Assembly: GCA_900549915.1 (NCBI GenBank)
Contig: URQF01000066.1
Location: 1 to 7,651, forward strand
Length of the DNA: 7,651 nucleotides
Direction: 5' to 3'
Origin: an uncultured Mollicutes bacterium
Lineage (GTDB): Bacteria; Bacillota_I; Bacilli_A; RFN20; CAG-288
Shown here in pieces: positions 1 to 6,970 of the stretch. The first letter of the stretch is position 1. Every line of letters begins with the position of its first letter. A program made the translations under genes and the position numbers. The notes under the pieces are model-generated. The model was not told the DNA's origin, searched no databases, and saw only the letters and a program-made list of their open reading frames with translations.

Positions 1-2937
1 TTTCTTCCACTGAATACGATTACCGCTTATGATTTCGGAGAATCTATTGTTCTTCCTTCTTCTTATGTAAAGAGAGGAAAGGAACTAGGGTACACATCTC
101 TTGGAATTGCTGATCAAAACAGGTATGCTTTTCCTTCTTTCGCAGATGCCTGCGAGAAAGAAAAAATCAAGCCTGTTTTTGGGCTTCGTATCTCATTGTC
201 TTCCGCAATTCGGGAAAAGTATGATGCTGTCCTTTATATCAAGAACGAAAAAGGATACCAGAATCTATGTGACCTTCTTTCAAAAAAGAGGGATAAATAC
301 GGAACGGATACTCTGTTGTCCCATAAGGACGGCTTAATTCTTGTCCTGTGCAGGAATGATCCTCTTTTCTATCAAGAAGAGTATCAGACCAGGATATCAA
401 AGGAACTCACTTTATTTAAACGAATCTTCCAGGATGATTTCTATCTTGGACTAAGGCTCGAAAGCAAAGCGGATAGGGAAGAATCTCCATTGCTTTTCCG
501 TTTTATCGATGACAGGGAATACCAGTCGGTTGCTTTTCCTTGTTCGAGATATCTTTTTAAAAACGATGCTGGCTCCTATCGCCTTTTTATAGCTGCATGG
601 AAAAAAGAAAAATACCAGGATGGCAATGAAGTTGGTCCGGAGTTCCTTCTTTCCGACCAAGGGATAGAGAAAACCTATCGGGAAAAAGAAATTAAGGTAG
701 CACAGGAAATTGCGGATAAAACAGATTTCTCTTTCTTTACGAAGAGAGGATCAAGGATTTCCTTTGATCATGCGGATGAGCTTTTAAATGAAAAAGCGGT
801 CGAAGGACTTCAAAACCGGTTCTTTGGAAAAGAGATTCCATCCGAATATAAGGATAGACTTCAATACGAACTGTCCATTATCAAGAAGAGGAACTTTTCT
901 TCTTATTTTCTTCTTGTCGAGGACTATGTGAGCCATGCAAGAAGAGAAGGAATCTATGTCGGACCAGGTCGTGGTTCCGCAGGTGGTTCTTTAGTCAGTT
1001 ATTCTTTGAATATCACACAGCTTGATCCTAGGAAGTATTCTTTGTCTTTTGAACGTTTTCTGAATCCGAAGCGAAAGACAAGGCCGGATATCGATAGGGA
1101 TTTTGAGGATACACGCAGAAGCGAAGTCGTTTCTTATATTAAGCAGAGATACGGAGAAAGCCATGGCGGAGAAATCGTGACTTTTTCTTGCCTTAAGCCG
1201 CGTTCCGCAATCAATTTGATTGGAACTGCACTTGGGTATTCTCCTTCTCGCCTAAAGCCATTGACTTCTCTTCTCCCGGAACAAGCCGATGACTTTACTT
1301 CTGCCAAGGAGCAAAGGCGATATTATCAAAAAGTAAAATTCGAGTCCTTGAGGAAAGACGACTATTATGCCTCTCTTGTCAAACGGGCCTCTCTTTTCAT
1401 TGGACTTCCGGTCAACACTTCCATTCATGCTGCTGGTGTTATTCTCTCCCAAGATGAAATCTACAAGAATGTCCCAAGGAGCATGGGAAAATCCGGGACT
1501 GTTCTTTATGAATATCCATATAGGGAGCGATTAGGTTACTTAAAGGTCGATATTCTTTCGTTAAGCAACCTTTCTTTTATTCGTGAAATTGAAGAACGTA
1601 TCAAAAAGAACGGAAAAGAACTTCCTGATATTAGGAATGATTTAGAAAACAAGAAAGTCTTTGAAGAGAGGAATTCACTTCATCTTGCAAGGATTTTCCA
1701 ATTGGATAACTCCTTTGGCTTCCGTAAGGCGATTGAGGAAATCCATCCGGATTCTTTTAAGGATATTGCAAGTCTTCTTGCTCTTTATCGTCCAGGACCG
1801 AGGAATTATATTTCTTCTTTTGCAAAGCGGAAAAAAGGAAGGGAGAAAATTGAGTATAAGTCTCCTCTTCTGGAACCGATTCTGCGGGATACCTATGGAA
1901 TCAGGATCTATCAGGAACAGGTTAGGAGTGCAGTGGTGGCAGTAGCTTCTTTCTCTTCTAGTGATGCTGATTTGTTCCGACGAGCCATCTCCAAAAAGGA
2001 TGTCGATAAGAGGAAACAATACGAGCCTCTCTTCTATCAAGGCGCAAAAAAGAATGGGGTTAGAGAAGACCTTGCTAAGAGTATTTACGAGGATGTTCTG
2101 AAATTCGCAGGCTATGGATTCAATAAGTCTCATGCCTATTGCTACGCCTATCTGACTTATATGCTTCTCTATTACAAAGCAAACTATCCGCAGGAATTCT
2201 ATGAAGCTGCTTTTTCTAGCAATACCTTAGGCTCTTCTAAATCGCTTCAGCTCAGGCAGGAACTGAAAGACAACAGAATCAAGAGGATCCGACCCGATAT
2301 TAATACATCGAAGGCGGATGATTATCTTCTTAGGAATAATCAGTGCTTCATTCCTCTTTCTGTTATTAAGCAATCGGATAAGAAGCTTCTTTCTGTTATT
2401 GTTGATGTCCGTGAGGAAAAAGGAGCATTTACCTCGTATTATGACTTCTTTTTGAAGAGGGACGGAAAAAGGAACGAGTCTTCTCTTAAGACATTGACTT
2501 CGTTGATTGAGGCAGGTGCTTTTGATTCTCTTAGTCCCTACCGGGAAGAAAGGAAGAAGAACCTTTCTTTGTATAGGTCCTATGCTTCTATGTCCTTCCC
2601 TAGGAATCAGATTCCTGCTAGGGCAGAGAGCAAAGAAGATTATGGTATCCGTTTGAGTCTTGAAAAAGAGATACTAGGTATCATTAGGTCGATTCCTCTC
2701 ACTGCTCTAATCTATAAGAAAGGATATAAGACCTTTATTGTCTCGGATACTTCCTATCTTGAAACCAACGGGATGGTTACTATTATCCGAGAAGTTGAAG
2801 AATATAAGGCCTTCTTAAATGGAAGGAAGAACGTTGAAAAAGGCGGAATTCTTCTCATCAAAGAAAACGATGTCATCAAAGGAAAGTCCTACCTCTATCC
2901 TCATAACTGTATTTATCTTGGAAAGGAAGAAAAATAA
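1..2937 (+). CDS. dnaE: DNA polymerase III alpha subunit, DnaE type (5' end missing)
   Basis: This is a family C DNA polymerase; in low-GC Gram-positive bacteria DnaE normally works beside PolC, extending primers at the fork. The frame is open from base 1 to the TAA stop, giving 978 residues numbered from the window edge. The TTG at 196 is not the start, because family similarity continues upstream; only a few residues seem to be missing. Residues 1 to about 65 begin a PHP domain. The polymerase core shows GPGRGSAGGS (321-330), PDIDRDF with D363 and D365, the third catalytic aspartate D517 (YLKVD), YRPGP near 596-600, YQEQ (637-640) and FAGYGFNKSH (702-711). A helix-hairpin-helix region follows, ending in LIEAGAFD (835-842). 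The C-terminus is a short, weak OB-like segment (about 921-978), so the protein is shorter than the roughly 1100 residues of B. subtilis DnaE. PHP metal ligands appear lost (H.H to P.N, TDH to ADQ). The polymerase should be active. It is the first visible gene of the cluster, five bases before polA. Confidence 0.96.
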   Translation, partial: FLPLNTITAYDFGESIVLPSSYVKRGKELGYTSLGIADQNRYAFPSFADACEKEKIKPVFGLRISLSSAIREKYDAVLYIKNEKGYQNLCDLLSKKRDKYGTDTLLSHKDGLILVLCRNDPLFYQEEYQTRISKELTLFKRIFQDDFYLGLRLESKADREESPLLFRFIDDREYQSVAFPCSRYLFKNDAGSYRLFIAAWKKEKYQDGNEVGPEFLLSDQGIEKTYREKEIKVAQEIADKTDFSFFTKRGSRISFDHADELLNEKAVEGLQNRFFGKEIPSEYKDRLQYELSIIKKRNFSSYFLLVEDYVSHARREGIYVGPGRGSAGGSLVSYSLNITQLDPRKYSLSFERFLNPKRKTRPDIDRDFEDTRRSEVVSYIKQRYGESHGGEIVTFSCLKPRSAINLIGTALGYSPSRLKPLTSLLPEQADDFTSAKEQRRYYQKVKFESLRKDDYYASLVKRASLFIGLPVNTSIHAAGVILSQDEIYKNVPRSMGKSGTVLYEYPYRERLGYLKVDILSLSNLSFIREIEERIKKNGKELPDIRNDLENKKVFEERNSLHLARIFQLDNSFGFRKAIEEIHPDSFKDIASLLALYRPGPRNYISSFAKRKKGREKIEYKSPLLEPILRDTYGIRIYQEQVRSAVVAVASFSSSDADLFRRAISKKDVDKRKQYEPLFYQGAKKNGVREDLAKSIYEDVLKFAGYGFNKSHAYCYAYLTYMLLYYKANYPQEFYEAAFSSNTLGSSKSLQLRQELKDNRIKRIRPDINTSKADDYLLRNNQCFIPLSVIKQSDKKLLSVIVDVREEKGAFTSYYDFFLKRDGKRNESSLKTLTSLIEAGAFDSLSPYREERKKNLSLYRSYASMSFPRNQIPARAESKEDYGIRLSLEKEILGIIRSIPLTALIYKKGYKTFIVSDTSYLETNGMVTIIREVEEYKAFLNGRKNVEKGGILLIKENDVIKGKSYLYPHNCIYLGKEEK
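2922..2929 (+). promoter_or_regulatory. Likely ribosome binding site of polA
   Basis: The purine stretch AAAGGAAG lies inside the last codons of dnaE, about 13 bases before the polA ATG at 2943. The spacing is rather long, but no better Shine-Dalgarno sequence exists in the five-base gap. PolA translation may therefore also depend on ribosomes finishing dnaE. This is inference from sequence only. Confidence 0.45.
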
Positions 2938-2942
2938 CTATC

Positions 2943-5558
2943 ATGTCAAAAACAATCATCGTTGACGGAAACTCCTTATTGTTCCGTGCTTATTATTCCA
3001 CTGCTTATACGGGTGAAATCAGGAGAACAAAAGACGGTATCCCAGTCAATGCAATCTATGCCTTCCACAACAGGATCAAGAAAATCAAATCCGATGCCAA
3101 GGACAAGGATCACGTCTTTGTCAGTTTCGATACGGGAGAACCGACTTTCCGGAAACAGGAATTCAAAGATTATAAGGCGCAGCGAAGCAAGGCTCCGGAT
3201 GACCTTGTTGCCCAGATGCCGTTAGCAAGAGAAAGGCTGACAGCAAGGAATATTTTTTGGGATGAGAGAGTTGGACTAGAGGGAGACGACTTGGCTGGCT
3301 CTAGGGCCCGCTATGCCGCTTCCAAAGGAGATGAGGTTGTCCTCTATACTTCGGATAAGGACTTCCTTCAATTGCTTGACTTCTCCGAGAAGATTTCCTT
3401 AGTCATGCTGAAACGAGGACTTACAGAAACTATCACTTATACGAAAGATAACCTGAAAGAATTGAGGGGACTTTATCCTTGTCAGATTCCGGACTTTAAA
3501 GGAATCGCAGGCGATCCGAGTGATAACTACAAGGGTATTCCTGGAATTGGAGAAAAGACAACAAGGAAGCTTTTGGATGAATATCATGATCTGGATGGAA
3601 TCAGGAAATATGCAAAGGAAAACCCGACTTCCAAACAGTGCCAGAAGCTTCTCGCTGGGGAAGAGACAGCAAGATTCTGCAAGGAACTTGCAACCATTAA
3701 GACAGATGTCGATAGGTCCGAAGATTACAATAAGAGCCAATACGCTCCTTATCTTAAATCAAAACTAAGCCAGTTCTATACCAAGTATCAGCTTTCGAAA
3801 TTTATCTCTCAGAGGGATAAAAGGCCAGGCTTAGAGGATGATCTTTCTTCTCATCAGAGGACGCTGTTTGAAGCAGTGGAAGAAGAGCCGCTTCCTAGTT
3901 TGAAAGAAATCCGGATTCATTCTTTGAGTGAAATCAAAGAAGATATTCTTGGAATCACTTATGACTCAAGCAGTGAAAATGAGAATACATCCGTTCTTTA
4001 TGGATTTGCTCTTGCTGGTAAAGAAAACATCTATTTGATTTCAAATGAAGATGCCTCAAATGACACTTTGTTCTCTGCTTTCTTATCGGATGAAAAGAAA
4101 CAAGTCTCTGTCTATGATCAGAAGGGTCTTCTTGTTCTTCTCAGCCGATATCATTATCCAGCCATGAAAGGTGTTGCTTTTGATTTGCTTTTAGCTTCCT
4201 ATCTGCTGAATCCAGATGCAGGACAGAAACGATCGACGCTTTTCCTTAGCTATGATATTTCCTTGGATATCAATAAGAACCTTGCTGGACAGAGCATTTA
4301 TTACACGATCCAACTAAAAGACAAAGTCAGGAAGAAACTTGAGGAGAACCAGGAAACAGATCTTTTCTCGAAAGTCGAACTTCCTTTGTCGGATATTCTT
4401 GCCTCGAGGGAAATCGAAGGTTTCCCAAGGGATAAACCGACATTACAGGGAATTGATGAGGAATATAAGAAAATCCTTTCTTCTTTGGAACAGCAGATTT
4501 ACTCTTATGCTGGAAAAGAGTTCAAGATTTCGTCTCCAAAGCAGATTGAGCAACTTCTTTTCACTGATCTAGGAATCCAGCGGAGCAAAGGCGAAAAAGG
4601 AACCGGTATCGAAGTTCTTCTTGCTCATAGGGATGACCATCCGATTGTCCCCCTTATTATCCAATACCGCAAATATGCAAAGCTTGTTACTGGTTATACC
4701 TCTTCTCTTCCAGACCATGTCCAGAGGGATGGAAAGATCCATGCTCTGTACAATCAGGCTCTCACAGCTACAGGACGACTTAGCAGGAGTGAACCAAATC
4801 TTCAGAATATTTCTATCCGGGATGAAGAAGGCAAGAGCATTCGAAAAGCATTCTTCTATCCAGGGGATGAATACTATAGGCTGTCCCTCGATTATTCTCA
4901 GATTGAGCTTCGAAGGCTTGCCCATATTGGTAAGATCAAGACCTTAGTTGAAATCTTTAAAGAAGGACAGGATATTCATACTGCTACTGCTAGCCGTGTA
5001 TTCCATGTTCCTTTCGATGAAGTCACACCCGAGAGGCGACGCCGTGCCAAAGCGGTCAACTTTGGTATTGTCTATGGTATTTCCGCCCATGGTCTCTCGG
5101 AACAGCTTTCGATTTCAAACGGAGAAGCAAAAGAGCTGATTAGTCAGTTCAAGGAAACGTTTGAAGGCCTCGACGAGTTTGAACAAGGCTGTATTGAAAG
5201 TGCAAGAAAACTTGGTTATGTTCAGACGATCTTGAACCGGAGACGTTACCTGAAAGACATCAATTCCACGAATCGAGTCAGGAGAATGTTCTCGGAACGC
5301 GCTAGTGTTAATAGTGTGATTCAAGGATCCGCAGCTGACTTAAGGAAAATCAGCAGGATCAAGGTCAACGAGCTTTTGAAGAATTATAAGACGAAGATTA
5401 TTCTTCAAATCCATGATGAACTTCTCTTTAAGGTTCCGAAAGAGGAACTTGATATTATTCAGCCGAAGTTAGTTTATACCAGGGAACATGCTAGGGATCT
5501 TTCGGTTCCTCTTAAGGTCGATGGCGAATCTGCGCATACTTGGTATGAGGTGCACTAA
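2943..5558 (+). CDS. polA: DNA polymerase I
   Basis: This family A polymerase removes RNA primers and flaps and fills gaps in lagging-strand maturation and excision repair. It has 871 residues, the usual length for Bacillus-type PolA (about 870-880). The 5' nuclease domain (1 to about 290) keeps its acidic metal site: D8, D63, E113/D115/D116, D138/D140 and D191/D194, then PGIGEKT (200-206), the helix-hairpin-helix DNA-binding element. The middle domain (about 320-470) has the 3'-5' exonuclease fold, with FDLLLASYLLNP as a landmark, but ExoI reads YDSSS instead of D.E and no clear ExoIII Y..xD is visible, so proofreading is probably absent. The polymerase domain (about 475-871) is intact: TGRLSRSEPNLQN (610-622), motif A with D650 in DYSQIEL, motif B with R699, K703, F707 and Y711, and motif C HDE (824-826). 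F707 at the family's F/Y sugar-selectivity position is the E. coli-like residue. The gene starts five bases after dnaE, and its stop overlaps mutM by one base. Confidence 0.97.
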   Translation: MSKTIIVDGNSLLFRAYYSTAYTGEIRRTKDGIPVNAIYAFHNRIKKIKSDAKDKDHVFVSFDTGEPTFRKQEFKDYKAQRSKAPDDLVAQMPLARERLTARNIFWDERVGLEGDDLAGSRARYAASKGDEVVLYTSDKDFLQLLDFSEKISLVMLKRGLTETITYTKDNLKELRGLYPCQIPDFKGIAGDPSDNYKGIPGIGEKTTRKLLDEYHDLDGIRKYAKENPTSKQCQKLLAGEETARFCKELATIKTDVDRSEDYNKSQYAPYLKSKLSQFYTKYQLSKFISQRDKRPGLEDDLSSHQRTLFEAVEEEPLPSLKEIRIHSLSEIKEDILGITYDSSSENENTSVLYGFALAGKENIYLISNEDASNDTLFSAFLSDEKKQVSVYDQKGLLVLLSRYHYPAMKGVAFDLLLASYLLNPDAGQKRSTLFLSYDISLDINKNLAGQSIYYTIQLKDKVRKKLEENQETDLFSKVELPLSDILASREIEGFPRDKPTLQGIDEEYKKILSSLEQQIYSYAGKEFKISSPKQIEQLLFTDLGIQRSKGEKGTGIEVLLAHRDDHPIVPLIIQYRKYAKLVTGYTSSLPDHVQRDGKIHALYNQALTATGRLSRSEPNLQNISIRDEEGKSIRKAFFYPGDEYYRLSLDYSQIELRRLAHIGKIKTLVEIFKEGQDIHTATASRVFHVPFDEVTPERRRRAKAVNFGIVYGISAHGLSEQLSISNGEAKELISQFKETFEGLDEFEQGCIESARKLGYVQTILNRRRYLKDINSTNRVRRMFSERASVNSVIQGSAADLRKISRIKVNELLKNYKTKIILQIHDELLFKVPKEELDIIQPKLVYTREHARDLSVPLKVDGESAHTWYEVH
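5547..5552 (+). promoter_or_regulatory. Ribosome binding site of mutM-coaE
   Basis: GAGGTG lies five bases before the ATG at 5558, inside the end of polA. It is complementary to the 3' end of Bacilli-type 16S rRNA and well spaced. Together with the start-stop overlap TAATG, it fixes the start of the fused gene, whose product begins MPELPEVETV. MutM requires exactly this N-terminus, because Pro2 is the catalytic amine. Confidence 0.75.
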
Positions 5559-6940
5559 TGCCTGAGCTACCAGAAGTTGAGACTGTCAAGACGCAGCTTG
5601 AGAAAAAGGTGATTGGTAAGACCTTTTCTGTTCCGCGCGTCTATTTTGAAAAAAGGGTCAGGACACCTCTCTCTTCGTTTAAAGAAGACTTAGAAGGAAA
5701 AAAGATTCTTTCCCTTTCTCGGAGAGGAAAGTATCTTCTTTTCCATCTTTCGGATGATAGGAAACTGATTTTCCATCTTCGGATGGAAGGGAAGCTCTAT
5801 CTTGTCGATAAGGAACATCATTCCACTGCACATCTTTCTTTGTTCCTTCCATTTCAAGGAGAAGATGACGGCCTTGCCTTCTATGATGTTCGAAAATTCG
5901 GTGTTGTTTACTATCTCAAAGAAAAGGAGGAAGGACCTCTTTCTGTTCTTGGGAAGGAACCTTTTGAGATTCACGATTATAGGGAACTCTATCAAAAGAT
6001 CCATAAGAAGAACAAGAGGATCAAGGAAGTGCTTCTTGACCAAAGCATCAGGTGCGGAATCGGAAATATCTACGCGGATGAAATTTGTTTCTATGCCAAA
6101 GTAGCCCCTTTTAAACAGGCTTCTTCTTTATCCAAAGAGGAAGTCCGTTTGATTCTAGAAGGAGCACAGGTAATACTAAAAAAAGCAATAGACTACCATG
6201 GTTCTACTGTCCGTAGTTATCGTGCTAGTCAGGAAGTAAAAGGCGAATTCCAGGATTTCCTCTCTGTCTATAGCCGGGAAGGAAAAGAATGCCTTCACTG
6301 CAAGAAAGCAAAAATCAGGAAAAGAAGCATTGGCGGAAGAGGAACCTCTTTCTGTCCGCATTGCCAGTCCTTAGGATTCATGGTTGGAGTTACCGGCAAA
6401 ATCGCTTCTGGAAAGTCCTTAGCGACTTCTTATTTTGGAAAGCATGGTTTCCTGACCCTTTCCTGTGACGAAATTGTTCACTCTCTCTATAAGGATGAAA
6501 GAGAACTAAATCTTTTGAAGAAGAAGTTCCCGAGGATTTTCACACCTTCTTTGAATAAAGAAAAAATCACTCTTCTTTTGAAAGAAGATTCTGTATTCAA
6601 AAGAAGCTACCTAAGCTATATTAATCATCTTGTCAAAGATAAAATCATAGAGTTCAGGAACAAGAACTATGACAAGAATATTGCTGTTGAGGTTCCACTT
6701 CTCTTTGATAGTCATAGGCAGAACCTATTCCAATATTTAGTTGGAGTTGAGACGACAAAACAGATAAAGCATCTGTTAGAAAGAGGCGGAAATGCTAATC
6801 AGCTCCTCTTTAACGAAAGGAATTCTTATGACAAGCACAGACAGGAACTGGATTATATTCTGAAAAGTGATGGCACTAAGAAAGAACTGGAAAACCAAGT
6901 CGTCAGTGTCATTCAGGATAGGAAAGAAAAGCAGAAATAA
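5558..6940 (+). CDS. mutM-coaE: Fusion protein: formamidopyrimidine-DNA glycosylase (MutM/Fpg) - dephospho-CoA kinase (CoaE)
   Basis: One 460-residue frame joins two enzymes. Residues 1-270 are MutM, which removes 8-oxoguanine and formamidopyrimidines from DNA and cuts the abasic site. It has PELPEVETV with P2 and E3, K58 (RRGK), HLRMEG with M76, DVRKFG with R112 and F114, GIGNIYADE with N170, and a C-terminal zinc finger (C245, C248, C266, C269, with R261). The two cysteine pairs are 17 residues apart rather than the usual 16. After the linker SLGF, M275 begins CoaE (275-460, 186 residues), which phosphorylates dephospho-CoA in the last step of CoA synthesis. It has the P-loop GVTGKIASGKS (277-287), CDEI with D304 and VPLLFD (379-384). 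Several CoaE consensus residues are changed and the lid is short, so kinase activity is less certain than glycosylase activity. Separate neighbouring mutM and coaE genes are normal in Bacilli, so this looks like fusion of adjacent genes by stop-codon loss. The gene overlaps polA by one base and ends at the shared terminator. Confidence 0.93.
   Translation: MPELPEVETVKTQLEKKVIGKTFSVPRVYFEKRVRTPLSSFKEDLEGKKILSLSRRGKYLLFHLSDDRKLIFHLRMEGKLYLVDKEHHSTAHLSLFLPFQGEDDGLAFYDVRKFGVVYYLKEKEEGPLSVLGKEPFEIHDYRELYQKIHKKNKRIKEVLLDQSIRCGIGNIYADEICFYAKVAPFKQASSLSKEEVRLILEGAQVILKKAIDYHGSTVRSYRASQEVKGEFQDFLSVYSREGKECLHCKKAKIRKRSIGGRGTSFCPHCQSLGFMVGVTGKIASGKSLATSYFGKHGFLTLSCDEIVHSLYKDERELNLLKKKFPRIFTPSLNKEKITLLLKEDSVFKRSYLSYINHLVKDKIIEFRNKNYDKNIAVEVPLLFDSHRQNLFQYLVGVETTKQIKHLLERGGNANQLLFNERNSYDKHRQELDYILKSDGTKKELENQVVSVIQDRKEKQK
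6373..6382 (+). promoter_or_regulatory. Possible internal translation start for a separate CoaE
   Basis: An in-frame ATG at 6380 encodes M275, exactly where a free CoaE would begin. AGGA at 6373-6376 resembles a Shine-Dalgarno core but is only three bases from the ATG, closer than is usual. Internal initiation could yield a free 186-residue CoaE beside the fusion. This is a weak, purely sequence-based proposal; it may simply be the remnant of the ancestral coaE start. Confidence 0.25.
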
Positions 6941-6970
6941 AAATAGGCGGGGCCTAAGCCCTGCCTATTT
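6941..6970. terminator. Bidirectional intrinsic terminator between convergent genes
   Basis: The arms AAATAGGCGGGGC (6941-6953) and GCCCTGCCTATTT (6958-6970) form a 13-bp stem with one G-U pair and the loop CTAA. Read on the minus strand, the stem runs into TTTTTATTTCT, a good U-tract for ending the glycosyltransferase transcript. Read on the plus strand, it is followed by a weaker T-rich stretch (TTTGTGTTTCTTC), suitable for ending the dnaE-polA-mutM-coaE transcript. The stem begins directly after the fusion gene's TAA and contains the TAG stop of the minus-strand gene (6965-6967). Confidence 0.85.

Noticed and set aside
196..198. TTG as the start codon of dnaE
   Set aside because: The same frame is open to base 1, and the upstream 65 codons read as a typical PHP-domain start, so the gene begins before the window.
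1675..2133. Antisense open frame of 152 codons opposite dnaE
   Set aside because: It lies entirely within the strongly conserved DnaE polymerase region on the other strand, has no recognisable motif and no sign of its own promoter. It is a shadow of the real gene.
4569..4947. Overlapping open frames on both strands inside polA (108 and 118 codons)
   Set aside because: They cover the PolA segment with motif A and lack any family features; the PolA frame explains the conservation.
1..6940. Use of UGA as a tryptophan codon, as in Mycoplasma
   Set aside because: The tryptophans seen in dnaE and polA are encoded by TGG, and no TGA occurs inside the genes, so there is no evidence for code 4.
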